Assembly: GCF_041296385.1 (NCBI RefSeq)
Contig: NW_027183507.1
Location: 62,001 to 126,000, forward strand
Length of the DNA stretch: 64,000 nucleotides
Direction: 5' to 3'
Source: Aphelocoma coerulescens
Taxonomy: Eukaryota; Chordata; Aves; Passeriformes; Corvidae
Shown here: positions 7,539-21,199 of the stretch, in pieces
Layout: each line of letters begins with the position of its first letter
Position numbering within the stretch: the stretch's first letter is position 1
Notes under the pieces: model-generated
Told to the model about the DNA's origin: nothing
The model's database searches: none
The model's input: the letters and a program-made list of their open reading frames with translations, nothing else
Made by a program: the position numbers and the translations under genes

Positions 7539-7591
7539 CTTCTGTGGTGGTGTCACAGAGGAGCCAGGCTTCCTTGTAGTTCCCCAGCATC

Positions 7592-9859
7592 ACAAAGGCT
7601 CTCCTGGGAGCCACGGGTCACAAAGCACCGTGGGCTCTGTGCGGCCCCGCTGTGTCACAATGGCCGCTGGCTTCCACGAGCCCCCGCAGTGTCCCAGTGG
7701 GCCCCGTAGCTTTAGGAGTGGGTGGCTGGGAGTTGGTGCCAGCGGCTGGGGGAGCAGCAGCAGGGACTGTGTGTGGACAGTGCCATGGCCACTTGTGTGG
7801 CCACTGGTGTCTCTGTGCCAGGCACAGCCGTGGTGTGTAACACCGGCTCTGGGTCCTTTGGCTGTGCAGGTGGCAGTCACGGCCTGGAGCAGGGCTGCTC
7901 CCGGGGGACAGCCTGGGGCAGGAGGCTGCTGGAGATTCATTCCCCACACTCCTTGTCATGAGGTGCTCAGAGTGATTGGAAAGGCTGTTGGCAGCAGGCA
8001 GTTCTCTGGGTTCAAGCTGTGGAGCTGTCAGCGGGAATGCAAAGGCCAAGCTGGTGAGCCTTTTGTCCTGGTGCCTTTAGTGTGTGAGCAGTCCCTGGTG
8101 CCGTTGTCTTTGGATCCTGAGTGTGGGAGAGGCAAGGCTTAGGATGGTGCGTAGAGCTGAGAAGGAAAGTGCCGAGAGCAGCGTGTGTGCTGCTGCTTTG
8201 AGGGGTGCAGTTGAAGTTGTAGGCAGCAAGAGCTTTCTCAGCTGGCCCTTTTGTGAGCTCTGCTTTTGCCAGATGACTTCCATCTTACCCTCTTACCATC
8301 TTAGCCTCTCATTTTTGCATATCCCAAACCCTCTTCCAAACATCCAGCAGCTGCTTGTAAAGAAGAAGTCCTAGAACAAAAAGCCAGTGCTGCCTTTCAT
8401 AGCCCCTTTGCTGTCTATGAAGTAGAGGAAAGAAGCTAGTGAGACGCACTTTCTTTCTCAACTCCATAGAGCGCATCCTTCTCTCAAGGTGGCAGAGTCC
8501 TTGGCGGAAGTGAAGCATCTGCAGCTGCAGTTCAGACTGAGAGATGTGCCAGGACAGGAAACATTTGCTGACCTTCCCTGTTCCCTGTGCAACATGATTC
8601 TCGCATCCCAGTCACTTTCACATACCTTCGGTATCCCTGAGTCCAAGCAGCTAAAGCTCACAGAGACAGAAGTGTCAGGAAGGAAAACGTTGCAAAAGCA
8701 CCCCCTTCTCTTATCAGCATATAAATTGTGCACAACAGGCTGCGGCACCGAACCTTCCTTCTCAGATAGACATGCCATCACACTTTTCACTCTTGCAGCT
8801 CGGTTGAAAAGCTCCAGCAGCTGCTCCCGCAATAGCAAAAGGTTCTAGAAGTGAAAGCCAGTTTGGGGCTGCACCTTCTCCTTGCCGCATGTAAGCCACA
8901 CCAAACTCCCTGATGCACTCTGTCCTCCCCTTCTCAAAGGAGTAGACGGTGGCATCAGGACACACCTGTGTCCCAGCAGCTGGGTGCCCAGCCGGGAGCA
9001 GGAGCAGGGCTGGGGCTGCTCCCAAAGTTGCCCCGCCCCAATGCCAGAGCCGGACATATGCTGAGGGGGGGCTGGATCAGGCTTTATTGTCCAGCTGCAT
9101 GCCAGGAGTGAGCAAAAAATCTACCTGCATTCTCTGCAGCATGCCATCCTGGAGCAGAGCCATTGCCAAAGGAAGCCGTCAGCCCGTGCCAAGCCAGTGC
9201 CGGAGTGGGATCCTAGCAGCACCTGTGGAAGCCGGGAGAGAGGAGCCCACCTGGAGCAGGTTCGTGCAGGATTAATCATCCCGTGGCTTCCCACCAGGGT
9301 CCTGTTGCTTCCAAAAGGCCCCACAGTGTCACTGTGGCCCCTCGGTTCCACCAGGTTCCATAGCGTCACTGTGGTGCCCAGGGTTCCGTCAGCTTCGCCA
9401 GCATCCCCACGGTCTGCAGAGCTCCCCGAGCTTCTGTGGTGTCACAGTGGAGGCAGGGTTGCATCAGGTTCCATAGCATCAGCACGGTCTCCAGGGCTCC
9501 CAGAGGTTCTGTGGTGTCACAGTGGAGGCAGGGTTGCATCAGGTTCCATAGCATCACCACAGTCTCCAGGGCTCCCTGAGCTTCTGTGGTGTCACAGTGG
9601 AGGCAGGGTTGCATCAGGTTCCATAGCATCAGCACGGTCTCCAGGGCTCCCAGAGGTTCTGTGGTGTCACAGAGGAGGCAGGGTTGCATCAGGTTCCATA
9701 GCATCACCACGGTCTCCAGGGCTCCAAGAGCTTCTGTGGTGTCACAGAGGAGGCAGGGTTGCATCAGGTTCAATAGCATCAGCACGGTCTCCAGGGCTCC
9801 CCTGAGCTTCTGTGGTGGTGTCACAGAGGAGCCAGGCTTCCTTGTAGTTCCCCAGCATC
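7592..9859. repeat. Satellite monomer 2 (2268 bp)
   Basis: Minisatellite at 9432-9806 with five units. It carries CCCCGTAGCTTT (A), a variant seen only in monomers that follow a 2193-bp monomer, GTGCGGCCCCG in place of GTGCAGCCCCG, AACCCTCTTCC, and GAGCAAAAAATC in place of GAGCACAAAATC. ACGTTGCAAAAG type. Confidence 0.95.
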
Positions 9860-12127
9860 ACAAAGGCTCTCCTGGGAGCCACGGGTCACAAAGCACCGTG
9901 GGCTCTGTGCAGCCCCGCTGTGTCACAATGGCCGCTGGCTTCCACGAGCCCCCGCAGTGTCCCAGTGGGCCCCGTGGCTTTAGGAGTGGGTGGCTGGGAG
10001 TTGGTGCCAGCGGCTGGGGGAGCAGCAGCAGGGACTGTGTGTGGACAGTGCCATGGCCACTTGTGTGGCCACTGGTGTCTCTGTGCCAGGCACAGCCGTG
10101 GTGTGTAACACCGGCTCTGGGTCCTTTGGCTGTGCAGGTGGCAGTCACGGCCTGGAGCAGGGCTGCTCCCGGGGGACAGCCTGGGGCAGGAGGCTGCTGG
10201 AGATTCATTCCCCACACTCCTTGTCATGAGGTGCTCAGAGTGATTGGAAAGGCTGTTGGCAGCAGGCAGTTCTCTGGGTTCAAGCTGTGGAGCTGTCAGC
10301 GGGAATGCAAAGGCCAAGCTGGTGAGCCTTTTGTCCTGGTGCCTTTAGTGTGTGAGCAGTCCCTGGTGCCGTTGTCTTTGGATCCTGAGTGTGGGAGAGG
10401 CAAGGCTTAGGATGGTGCGTAGAGCTGAGAAGGAAAGTGCCGAGAGCAGCGTGTGTGCTGCTGCTTTGAGGGGTGCAGTTGAAGTTGTAGGCAGCAAGAG
10501 CTTTCTCAGCTGGCCCTTTTGTGAGCTCTGCTTTTGCCAGATGACTTCCATCTTACCCTCTTACCATCTTAGCCTCTCATTTTTGCATATCCCAAACCCC
10601 CTTCCAAACATCCAGCAGCTGCTTGTAAAGAAGAAGTCCTAGAACAAAAAGCCAGTGCTGCCTTTCATAGCCCCTTTGCTGTCTATGAAGTAGAGGAAAG
10701 AAGCTAGTGAGACGCACTTTCTTTCTCAACTCCATAGAGCGCATCCTTCTCTCAAGGTGGCAGAGTCCTTGGCGGAAGTGAAGCATCTGCAGCTGCAGTT
10801 CAGACTGAGAGATGTGCCAGGACAGGAAACATTTGCTGACCTTCCCTGTTCCCTGTGCAACATGATTCTCGCATCCCAGTCACTTTCACACACCTTCGGT
10901 ATCCCTGAGTCCAAGCAGCTAAAGCTCACAGAGACAGAAGTGTCAGGAAGGAAAACGTTCCAAAAGCACCCCCTTCTCTTATCAGCATATAAATTGTGCA
11001 CAACAGGCTGCGGCACCGAACCTTCCTTCTCAGATAGACATGCCATCACACTTTTCACTCTTGCAGCTCGGTTGAAAAGCTCCAGCAGCTGCTCCCGCAA
11101 TAGCAAAAGGTTCTAGAAGTGAAAGCCAGTTTGGGGCTGCACCTTCTCCTTGCCGCATGTAAGCCACACCAAACTCCCTGATGCACTCTGTCCTCCCCTT
11201 CTCAAAGGAGTAGACGGTGGCATCAGGACACACCTGTGTCCCAGCAGCTGGGTGCCCAGCCGGGAGCAGGAGCAGGGCTGGGGCTGCTCCCAAAGTTGCC
11301 CCGCCCCAATGCCAGAGCCGGACATATGCTGAGGGGGGGCTGGATCAGGCTTTATTGTCCAGCTGCATGCCAGGAGTGAGCACAAAATCTACCTGCATTC
11401 TCTGCAGCATGCCATCCTGGAGCAGAGCCATTGCCAAAGGAAGCCGTGAGCCCGTGCCAAGCCAGTGCCGGAGTGGGATCCTAGCAGCACCTGTGGAAGC
11501 CGGGAGAGAGGAGCCCACCTGGAGCAGGTTCGTGCAGGATTAATCATCCCGTGGCTTCCCACCAGGGTCCTGTTGCTTCCAAAAGGCCCCACAGTGTCAC
11601 TGTGGCCCCTCGGTTCCACCAGGTTCCATAGCGTCACTGTGGTGCCCAGGGTTCCGTCAGCTTCGCCAGCATCCCCACGGTCTGCAGAGCTCCCCGAGCT
11701 TCTGTGGTGTCACAGTGGAGGCAGGGTTGCATCAGGTTCCATAGCATCAGCACGGTCTCCAGGGCTCCCTGAGGTTCTGTGGTGTCACAGTGGAGGCAGG
11801 GTTGCATCAGGTTCCATAGCATCACCACAGTCCCCAGGGCTCCCTGAGCTTCTGTGGTGTCACAGTGGAGGCAGGGTTGCATCAGGTTCCATAGCATCAG
11901 CACGGTCTCCAGGGCTCCCAGAGGTTCTGTGGTGTCACAGAGGAGGCAGGGTTGCATCAGGTTCCATAGCATCACCACGGTCTCCAGGGCTCCAAGAGCT
12001 TCTGTGGTGTCACAGAGGAGGCAGGGTTGCATCAGGTTCAATAGCATCAGCACGGTCTCCAGGGCTCCCCTGAGCTTCTGTGGTGGTGTCACAGAGGAGC
12101 CAGGCTTCCTTGTAGTTCCCCAGCATC
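9860..12127. repeat. Satellite monomer 3 (2268 bp)
   Basis: Minisatellite at 11700-12074 with five units, one of them with CTCCCTGAGGTTC and a later CAGTCCCCAGG, changes not seen in the neighbours. It is the first of three monomers of the ACGTTCCAAAAG type and has CCGTGAGCCC and TCACACACCTTC. Confidence 0.95.
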
Positions 12128-14395
12128 ACAAAGGCTCTCCTGGGAGCCACGGGTCACAAAGCACCGTGGGCTCTGTGCAGCCCCGCTGTGTCACAATGGC
12201 CGCTGGCTTCCACGAGCCCCCGCAGTGTCCCAGTGGGCCCCGTGGCTTTAGGAGTGGGTGGCTGGGAGTTGGTGCCAGCGGCTGGGGGAGCAGCAGCAGG
12301 GACTGTGTGTGGACAGTGCCATGGCCACTTGTGTGGCCACTGGTGTCTCTGTGCCAGGCACAGCCGTGGTGTGTAACACCGGCTCTGGGTCCTTTGGCTG
12401 TGCAGGTGGCAGTCACGGCCTGGAGCAGGGCTGCTCCCGGGGGACAGCCTGGGGCAGGAGGCTGCTGGAGATTCATTCCCCACACTCCTTGTCATGAGGT
12501 GCTCAGAGTGATTGGAAAGGCTGTTGGCAGCAGGCAGTTCTCTGGGTTCAAGCTGTGGAGCTGTCAGCGGGAATGCAAAGGCCAAGCTGGTGAGCCTTTT
12601 GTCCTGGTGCCTTTAGTGTGTGAGCAGTCCCTGGTGCCGTTGTCTTTGGATCCTGAGTGTGGGAGAGGCAAGGCTTAGGATGGTGCGTAGAGCTGAGAAG
12701 GAAAGTGCCGAGAGCAGCGTGTGTGCTGCTGCTTTGAGGGGTGCAGTTGAAGTTGTAGGCAGCAAGAGCTTTCTCAGCTGGCCCTTTTGTGAGCTCTGCT
12801 TTTGCCAGATGACTTCCATCTTACCCTCTTACCATCTTAGCCTCTCATTTTTGCATATCCCAAACCCCCTTCCAAACATCCAGCAGCTGCTTGTAAAGAA
12901 GAAGTCCTAGAACAAAAAGCCAGTGCTGCCTTTCATAGCCCCTTTGCTGTCTATGAAGTAGAGGAAAGAAGCTAGTGAGACGCACTTTCTTTCTCAACTC
13001 CATAGAGCGCATCCTTCTCTCAAGGTGGCAGAGTCCTTGGCGGAAGTGAAGCATCTGCAGCTGCAGTTCAGACTGAGAGATGTGCCAGGACAGGAAACAT
13101 TTGCTGACCTTCCCTGTTCCCTGTGCAACATGATTCTCGCATCCCAGTCACTTTCACATACCTTCGGTATCCCTGAGTCCAAGCAGCTAAAGCTCACAGA
13201 GACAGAAGTGTCAGGAAGGAAAACGTTCCAAAAGCACCCCCTTCTCTTATCAGCATATAAATTGTGCACAACAGGCTGCGGCACCGAACCTTCCTTCTCA
13301 GATAGACATGCCATCACACTTTTCACTCTTGCAGCTCGGTTGAAAAGCTCCAGCAGCTGCTCCCGCAATAGCAAAAGGTTCTAGAAGTGAAAGCCAGTTT
13401 GGGGCTGCACCTTCTCCTTGCCGCATGTAAGCCACACCAAACTCCCTGATGCACTCTGTCCTCCCCTTCTCAAAGGAGTAGACGGTGGCATCAGGACACA
13501 CCTGTGTCCCAGCAGCTGGGTGCCCAGCCGGGAGCAGGAGCAGGGCTGGGGCTGCTCCCAAAGTTGCCCCGCCCCAATGCCAGAGCCGGACATATGCTGA
13601 GGGGGGGCTGGATCAGGCTTTATTGTCCAGCTGCATGCCAGGAGTGAGCAAAAAATCTACCTGCATTCTCTGCAGCATGCCATCCTGGAGCAGAGCCATT
13701 GCCAAAGGAAGCCGTGAGCCCGTGCCAAGCCAGTGCCGGAGTGGGATCCTAGCAGCACCTGTGGAAGCCGGGAGAGAGGAGCCCACCTGGAGCAGGTTCG
13801 TGCAGGATTAATCATCCCGTGGCTTCCCACCAGGGTCCTGTTGCTTCCAAAAGGCCCCACAGTGTCACTGTGGCCCCTCGGTTCCACCAGGTTCCATAGC
13901 GTCACTGTGGTGCCCAGGGTTCCGTCAGCTTCGCCAGCATCCCCACGGTCTGCAGAGCTCCCCGAGCTTCTGTGGTGTCACAGTGGAGGCAGGGTTGCAT
14001 CAGGTTCCATAGCATCAGCACGGTCTCCAGGGCTCCCAGAGGTTCTGTGGTGTCACAGTGGAGGCAGGGTTGCATCAGGTTCCATAGCATCACCACAGTC
14101 TCCAGGGCTCCCTGAGCTTCTGTGGTGTCACAGTGGAGGCAGGGTTGCATCAGGTTCCATAGCATCAGCACGGTCTCCAGGGCTCCCAGAGGTTCTGTGG
14201 TGTCACAGAGGAGGCAGGGTTGCATCAGGTTCCATAGCATCACCACGGTCTCCAGGGCTCCAAGAGCTTCTGTGGTGTCACAGAGGAGGCAGGGTTGCAT
14301 CAGGTTCAATAGCATCAGCACGGTCTCCAGGGCTCCCCTGAGCTTCTGTGGTGGTGTCACAGAGGAGCCAGGCTTCCTTGTAGTTCCCCAGCATC
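12128..14395. repeat. Satellite monomer 4 (2268 bp)
   Basis: Minisatellite at 13968-14342 with five units. ACGTTCCAAAAG type with CCGTGAGCCC. It shares GAGCAAAAAATC with monomer 2, although monomer 3 between them lacks it. Confidence 0.95.
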
Positions 14396-16663
14396 ACAAA
14401 GGCTCTCCTGGGAGCCACGGGTCACAAAGCACCGTGGGCTCTGTGCAGCCCCGCTGTGTCACAATGGCCGCTGGCTTCCACGAGCCCCCGCAGTGTCCCA
14501 GTGGGCCCCGTGGCTTTAGGAGTGGGTGGCTGGGAGTTGGTGCCAGCGGCTGGGGGAGCAGCAGCAGGGACTGTGTGTGGACAGTGCCATGGCCACTTGT
14601 GTGGCCACTGGTGTCTCTGTGCCAGGCACAGCCGTGGTGTGTAACACCGGCTCTGGGTCCTTTGGCTGTGCAGGTGGCAGTCACGGCCTGGAGCAGGGCT
14701 GCTCCCGGGGGACAGCCTGGGGCAGGAGGCTGCTGGAGATTCATTCCCCACACTCCTTGTCATGAGGTGCTCAGAGTGATTGGAAAGGCTGTTGGCAGCA
14801 GGCAGTTCTCTGGGTTCAAGCTGTGGAGCTGTCAGCGGGAATGCAAAGGCCAAGCTGGTGAGCCTTTTGTCCTGGTGCCTTTAGTGTGTGAGCAGTCCCT
14901 GGTGCCGTTGTCTTTGGATCCTGAGTGTGGGAGAGGCAAGGCTTAGGATGGTGCGTAGAGCTGAGAAGGAAAGTGCCGAGAGCAGCGTGTGTGCTGCTGC
15001 TTTGAGGGGTGCAGTTGAAGTTGTAGGCAGCAAGAGCTTTCTCAGCTGGCCCTTTTGTGAGCTCTGCTTTTGCCAGATGACTTCCATCTTACCCTCTTAC
15101 CATCTTAGCCTCTCATTTTTGCATATCCCAAACCCCCTTCCAAACATCCAGCAGCTGCTTGTAAAGAAGAAGTCCTAGAACAAAAAGCCAGTGCTGCCTT
15201 TCATAGCCCCTTTGCTGTCTATGAAGTAGAGGAAAGAAGCTAGTGAGACGCACTTTCTTTCTCAACTCCATAGAGCGCATCCTTCTCTCAAGGTGGCAGA
15301 GTCCTTGGCGGAAGTGAAGCATCTGCAGCTGCAGTTCAGACTGAGAGATGTGCCAGGACAGGAAACATTTGCTGACCTTCCCTGTTCCCTGTGCAACATG
15401 ATTCTCGCATCCCAGTCACTTTCACATACCTTCGGTATCCCTGAGTCCAAGCAGCTAAAGCTCACAGAGACAGAAGTGTCAGGAAGGAAAACGTTCCAAA
15501 AGCACCCCCTTCTCTTATCAGCATATAAATTGTGCACAACAGGCTGCGGCACCGAACCTTCCTTCTCAGATAGACATGCCATCACACTTTTCACTCTTGC
15601 AGCTCGGTTGAAAAGCTCCAGCAGCTGCTCCCGCAATAGCAAAAGGTTCTAGAAGTGAAAGCCAGTTTGGGGCTGCACCTTCTCCTTGCCGCATGTAAGC
15701 CACACCAAACTCCCTGATGCACTCTGTCCTCCCCTTCTCAAAGGAGTAGACGGTGGCATCAGGACACACCTGTGTCCCAGCAGCTGGGTGCCCAGCCGGG
15801 AGCAGGAGCAGGGCTGGGGCTGCTCCCAAAGTTGCCCCGCCCCAATGCCAGAGCCGGACATATGCTGAGGGGGGGCTGGATCAGGCTTTATTGTCCAGCT
15901 GCATGCCAGGAGTGAGCACAAAATCTACCTGCATTCTCTGCAGCATGCCATCCTGGAGCAGAGCCATTGCCAAAGGAAGCCGTCAGCCCGTGCCAAGCCA
16001 GTGCCGGAGTGGGATCCTAGCAGCACCTGTGGAAGCCGGGAGAGAGGAGCCCACCTGGAGCAGGTTCGTGCAGGATTAATCATCCCGTGGCTTCCCACCA
16101 GGGTCCTGTTGCTTCCAAAAGGCCCCACAGTGTCACTGTGGCCCCTCGGTTCCACCAGGTTCCATAGCGTCACTGTGGTGCCCAGGGTTCCGTCAGCTTC
16201 GCCAGCATCCCCACGGTCTGCAGAGCTCCCCGAGCTTCTGTGGTGTCACAGTGGAGGCAGGGTTGCATCAGGTTCCATAGCATCAGCACGGTCTCCAGGG
16301 CTCCCAGAGGTTCTGTGGTGTCACAGTGGAGGCAGGGTTGCATCAGGTTCCATAGCATCACCACAGTCTCCAGGGCTCCCTGAGCTTCTGTGGTGTCACA
16401 GTGGAGGCAGGGTTGCATCAGGTTCCATAGCATCAGCACGGTCTCCAGGGCTCCCAGAGGTTCTGTGGTGTCACAGAGGAGGCAGGGTTGCATCAGGTTC
16501 CATAGCATCACCACGGTCTCCAGGGCTCCAAGAGCTTCTGTGGTGTCACAGAGGAGGCAGGGTTGCATCAGGTTCAATAGCATCAGCACGGTCTCCAGGG
16601 CTCCCCTGAGCTTCTGTGGTGGTGTCACAGAGGAGCCAGGCTTCCTTGTAGTTCCCCAGCATC
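14396..16663. repeat. Satellite monomer 5 (2268 bp)
   Basis: Minisatellite at 16236-16610 with five units. ACGTTCCAAAAG type but with CCGTCAGCCC, so it combines markers of both flanking blocks. Confidence 0.95.
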
Positions 16664-18931
16664 ACAAAGGCTCTCCTGGGAGCCACGGGTCACAAAGCAC
16701 CGTGGGCTCTGTGCAGCCCCGCTGTGTCACAATGGCCGCTGGCTTCCACGAGCCCCCGCAGTGTCCCAGTGGGCCCCGTGGCTTTAGGAGTGGGTGGCTG
16801 GGAGTTGGTGCCAGCGGCTGGGGGAGCAGCAGCAGGGACTGTGTGTGGACAGTGCCATGGCCACTTGTGTGGCCACTGGTGTCTCTGTGCCAGGCACAGC
16901 CGTGGTGTGTAACACCGGCTCTGGGTCCTTTGGCTGTGCAGGTGGCAGTCACGGCCTGGAGCAGGGCTGCTCCCGGGGGACAGCCTGGGGCAGGAGGCTG
17001 CTGGAGATTCATTCCCCACACTCCTTGTCATGAGGTGCTCAGAGTGATTGGAAAGGCTGTTGGCAGCAGGCAGTTCTCTGGGTTCAAGCTGTGGAGCTGT
17101 CAGCGGGAATGCAAAGGCCAAGCTGGTGAGCCTTTTGTCCTGGTGCCTTTAGTGTGTGAGCAGTCCCTGGTGCCGTTGTCTTTGGATCCTGAGTGTGGGA
17201 GAGGCAAGGCTTAGGATGGTGCGTAGAGCTGAGAAGGAAAGTGCCGAGAGCAGCGTGTGTGCTGCTGCTTTGAGGGGTGCAGTTGAAGTTGTAGGCAGCA
17301 AGAGCTTTCTCAGCTGGCCCTTTTGTGAGCTCTGCTTTTGCCAGATGACTTCCATCTTACCCTCTTACCATCTTAGCCTCTCATTTTTGCATATCCCAAA
17401 CCCCCTTCCAAACATCCAGCAGCTGCTTGTAAAGAAGAAGTCCTAGAACAAAAAGCCAGTGCTGCCTTTCATAGCCCCTTTGCTGTCTATGAAGTAGAGG
17501 AAAGAAGCTAGTGAGACGCACTTTCTTTCTCAACTCCATAGAGCGCATCCTTCTCTCAAGGTGGCAGAGTCCTTGGCGGAAGTGAAGCATCTGCAGCTGC
17601 AGTTCAGACTGAGAGATGTGCCAGGACAGGAAACATTTGCTGACCTTCCCTGTTCCCTGTGCAACATGATTCTCGCATCCCAGTCACTTTCACATACCTT
17701 CGGTATCCCTGAGTCCAAGCAGCTAAAGCTCACAGAGACAGAAGTGTCAGGAAGGAAAACGTTGCAAAAGCACCCCCTTCTCTTATCAGCATATAAATTG
17801 TGCACAACAGGCTGCGGCACCGAACCTTCCTTCTCAGATAGACATGCCATCACACTTTTCACTCTTGCAGCTCGGTTGAAAAGCTCCAGCAGCTGCTCCC
17901 GCAATAGCAAAAGGTTCTAGAAGTGAAAGCCAGTTTGGGGCTGCACCTTCTCCTTGCCGCATGTAAGCCACACCAAACTCCCTGATGCACTCTGTCCTCC
18001 CCTTCTCAAAGGAGTAGACGGTGGCATCAGGACACACCTGTGTCCCAGCAGCTGGGTGCCCAGCCGGGAGCAGGAGCAGGGCTGGGGCTGCTCCCAAAGT
18101 TGCCCCGCCCCAATGCCAGAGCCGGACATATGCTGAGGGGGGGCTGGATCAGGCTTTATTGTCCAGCTGCATGCCAGGAGTGAGCACAAAATCTACCTGC
18201 ATTCTCTGCAGCATGCCATCCTGGAGCAGAGCCATTGCCAAAGGAAGCCGTCAGCCCGTGCCAAGCCAGTGCCGGAGTGGGATCCTAGCAGCACCTGTGG
18301 AAGCCGGGAGAGAGGAGCCCACCTGGAGCAGGTTCGTGCAGGATTAATCATCCCGTGGCTTCCCACCAGGGTCCTGTTGCTTCCAAAAGGCCCCACAGTG
18401 TCACTGTGGCCCCTCGGTTCCACCAGGTTCCATAGCGTCACTGTGGTGCCCAGGGTTCCGTCAGCTTCGCCAGCATCCCCACGGTCTGCAGAGCTCCCCG
18501 AGCTTCTGTGGTGTCACAGTGGAGGCAGGGTTGCATCAGGTTCCATAGCATCAGCACGGTCTCCAGGGCTCCCAGAGGTTCTGTGGTGTCACAGTGGAGG
18601 CAGGGTTGCATCAGGTTCCATAGCATCACCACAGTCTCCAGGGCTCCCTGAGCTTCTGTGGTGTCACAGTGGAGGCAGGGTTGCATCAGGTTCCATAGCA
18701 TCAGCACGGTCTCCAGGGCTCCCAGAGGTTCTGTGGTGTCACAGAGGAGGCAGGGTTGCATCAGGTTCCATAGCATCAGCACGGTCTCCAGGGCTCCCAG
18801 AGGTTCTGTGGTGTCACAGAGGAGGCAGGGTTGCATCAGGTTCAATAGCATCAGCACGGTCTCCAGGGCTCCCCTGAGCTTCTGTGGTGGTGTCACAGAG
18901 GAGCCAGGCTTCCTTGTAGTTCCCCAGCATC
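16664..18931. repeat. Satellite monomer 6 (2268 bp)
   Basis: Minisatellite at 18504-18878 with five units. The fourth and fifth units are of the CATCAGCACGG / CCCAGAGG kind where neighbours have CATCACCACGG / CCAAGAGC, as in monomer 7. ACGTTGCAAAAG type. Confidence 0.95.
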
Positions 18932-21199
18932 ACAAAGGCTCTCCTGGGAGCCACGGGTCACAAAGCACCGTGGGCTCTGTGCAGCCCCGCTGTGTCACAA
19001 TGGCCGCTGGCTTCCACGAGCCCCCGCAGTGTCCCAGTGGGCCCCGTGGCTTTAGGAGTGGGTGGCTGGGAGTTGGTGCCAGCGGCTGGGGGAGCAGCAG
19101 CAGGGACTGTGTGTGGACAGTGCCATGGCCACTTGTGTGGCCACTGGTGTCTCTGTGCCAGGCACAGCCGTGGTGTGTAACACCGGCTCTGGGTCCTTTG
19201 GCTGTGCAGGTGGCAGTCACGGCCTGGAGCAGGGCTGCTCCCGGGGGACAGCCTGGGGCAGGAGGCTGCTGGAGATTCATTCCCCACACTCCTTGTCATG
19301 AGGTGCTCAGAGTGATTGGAAAGGCTGTTGGCAGCAGGCAGTTCTCTGGGTTCAAGCTGTGGAGCTGTCAGCGGGAATGCAAAGGCCAAGCTGGTGAGCC
19401 TTTTGTCCTGGTGCCTTTAGTGTGTGAGCAGTCCCTGGTGCCGTTGTCTTTGGATCCTGAGTGTGGGAGAGGCAAGGCTTAGGATGGTGCGTAGAGCTGA
19501 GAAGGAAAGTGCCGAGAGCAGCGTGTGTGCTGCTGCTTTGAGGGGTGCAGTTGAAGTTGTAGGCAGCAAGAGCTTTCTCAGCTGGCCCTTTTGTGAGCTC
19601 TGCTTTTGCCAGATGACTTCCATCTTACCCTCTTACCATCTTAGCCTCTCATTTTTGCATATCCCAAACCCCCTTCCAAACATCCAGCAGCTGCTTGTAA
19701 AGAAGAAGTCCTAGAACAAAAAGCCAGTGCTGCCTTTCATAGCCCCTTTGCTGTCTATGAAGTAGAGGAAAGAAGCTAGTGAGACGCACTTTCTTTCTCA
19801 ACTCCATAGAGCGCATCCTTCTCTCAAGGTGGCAGAGTCCTTGGCGGAAGTGAAGCATCTGCAGCTGCAGTTCAGACTGAGAGATGTGCCAGGACAGGAA
19901 ACATTTGCTGACCTTCCCTGTTCCCTGTGCAACATGATTCTCGCATCCCAGTCACTTTCACATACCTTCGGTATCCCTGAGTCCAAGCAGCTAAAGCTCA
20001 CAGAGACAGAAGTGTCAGGAAGGAAAACGTTGCAAAAGCACCCCCTTCTCTTATCAGCATATAAATTGTGCACAACAGGCTGCGGCACCGAACCTTCCTT
20101 CTCAGATAGACATGCCATCACACTTTTCACTCTTGCAGCTCGGTTGAAAAGCTCCAGCAGCTGCTCCCGCAATAGCAAAAGGTTCTAGAAGTGAAAGCCA
20201 GTTTGGGGCTGCACCTTCTCCTTGCCGCATGTAAGCCACACCAAACTCCCTGATGCACTCTGTCCTCCCCTTCTCAAAGGAGTAGACGGTGGCATCAGGA
20301 CACACCTGTGTCCCAGCAGCTGGGTGCCCAGCCGGGAGCAGGAGCAGGGCTGGGGCTGCTCCCAAAGTTGCCCCGCCCCAATGCCAGAGCCGGACATATG
20401 CTGAGGGGGGGCTGGATCAGGCTTTATTGTCCAGCTGCATGCCAGGAGTGAGCACAAAATCTACCTGCATTCTCTGCAGCATGCCATCCTGGAGCAGAGC
20501 CATTGCCAAAGGAAGCCGTCAGCCCGTGCCAAGCCAGTGCCGGAGTGGGATCCTAGCAGCACCTGTGGAAGCCGGGAGAGAGGAGCCCACCTGGAGCAGG
20601 TTCGTGCAGGATTAATCATCCCGTGGCTTCCCACCAGGGTCCTGTTGCTTCCAAAAGGCCCCACAGTGTCACTGTGGCCCCTCGGTTCCACCAGGTTCCA
20701 TAGCGTCACTGTGGTGCCCAGGGTTCCGTCAGCTTCGCCAGCATCCCCACGGTCTGCAGAGCTCCCCGAGCTTCTGTGGTGTCACAGTGGAGGCAGGGTT
20801 GCATCAGGTTCCATAGCATCAGCACGGTCTCCAGGGCTCCCAGAGGTTCTGTGGTGTCACAGTGGAGGCAGGGTTGCATCAGGTTCCATAGCATCACCAC
20901 AGTCTCCAGGGCTCCCTGAGCTTCTGTGGTGTCACAGTGGAGGCAGGGTTGCATCAGGTTCCATAGCATCAGCACGGTCTCCAGGGCTCCCAGAGGTTCT
21001 GTGGTGTCACAGAGGAGGCAGGGTTGCATCAGGTTCCATAGCATCAGCACGGTCTCCAGGGCTCCCAGAGGTTCTGTGGTGTCACAGAGGAGGCAGGGTT
21101 GCATCAGGTTCAATAGCATCAGCACGGTCTCCAGGGCTCCCCTGAGCTTCTGTGGTGGTGTCACAGAGGAGCCAGGCTTCCTTGTAGTTCCCCAGCATC
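18932..21199. repeat. Satellite monomer 7 (2268 bp)
   Basis: Minisatellite at 20772-21146 with five units and the same altered unit order as monomer 6, so the pair probably arose by a recent duplication. ACGTTGCAAAAG type with CCGTCAGCCC. Confidence 0.95.

Larger units (their letters stand above)
5399..7591. repeat. Satellite monomer 1 (2193 bp)
   Basis: First monomer of the array, next to the 5' LTR of copy A. Monomer borders are set at ACAAAGGCTCTCC, the ERV target. The 75-bp minisatellite is at 7239-7538 with four near-perfect units. Diagnostic bases: GCAGCATGTG (T, found only in monomers to the right of an ERV), ACGTTGCAAAAG (G) and CCGTCAGCCC (C). No gene is recognised; many overlapping frames are open on both strands because stops are rare in this GC-rich DNA. 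Confidence 0.95.

Noticed and set aside
9586..10410. Plus-strand open frame of 274 codons (299 or 324 in some monomers) spanning minisatellite and next monomer
   Set aside because: Open frames occur in several phases on both strands of the same DNA, no domain is recognisable, and the frame crosses the monomer border. It fits a stop-poor GC-rich repeat better than a gene.
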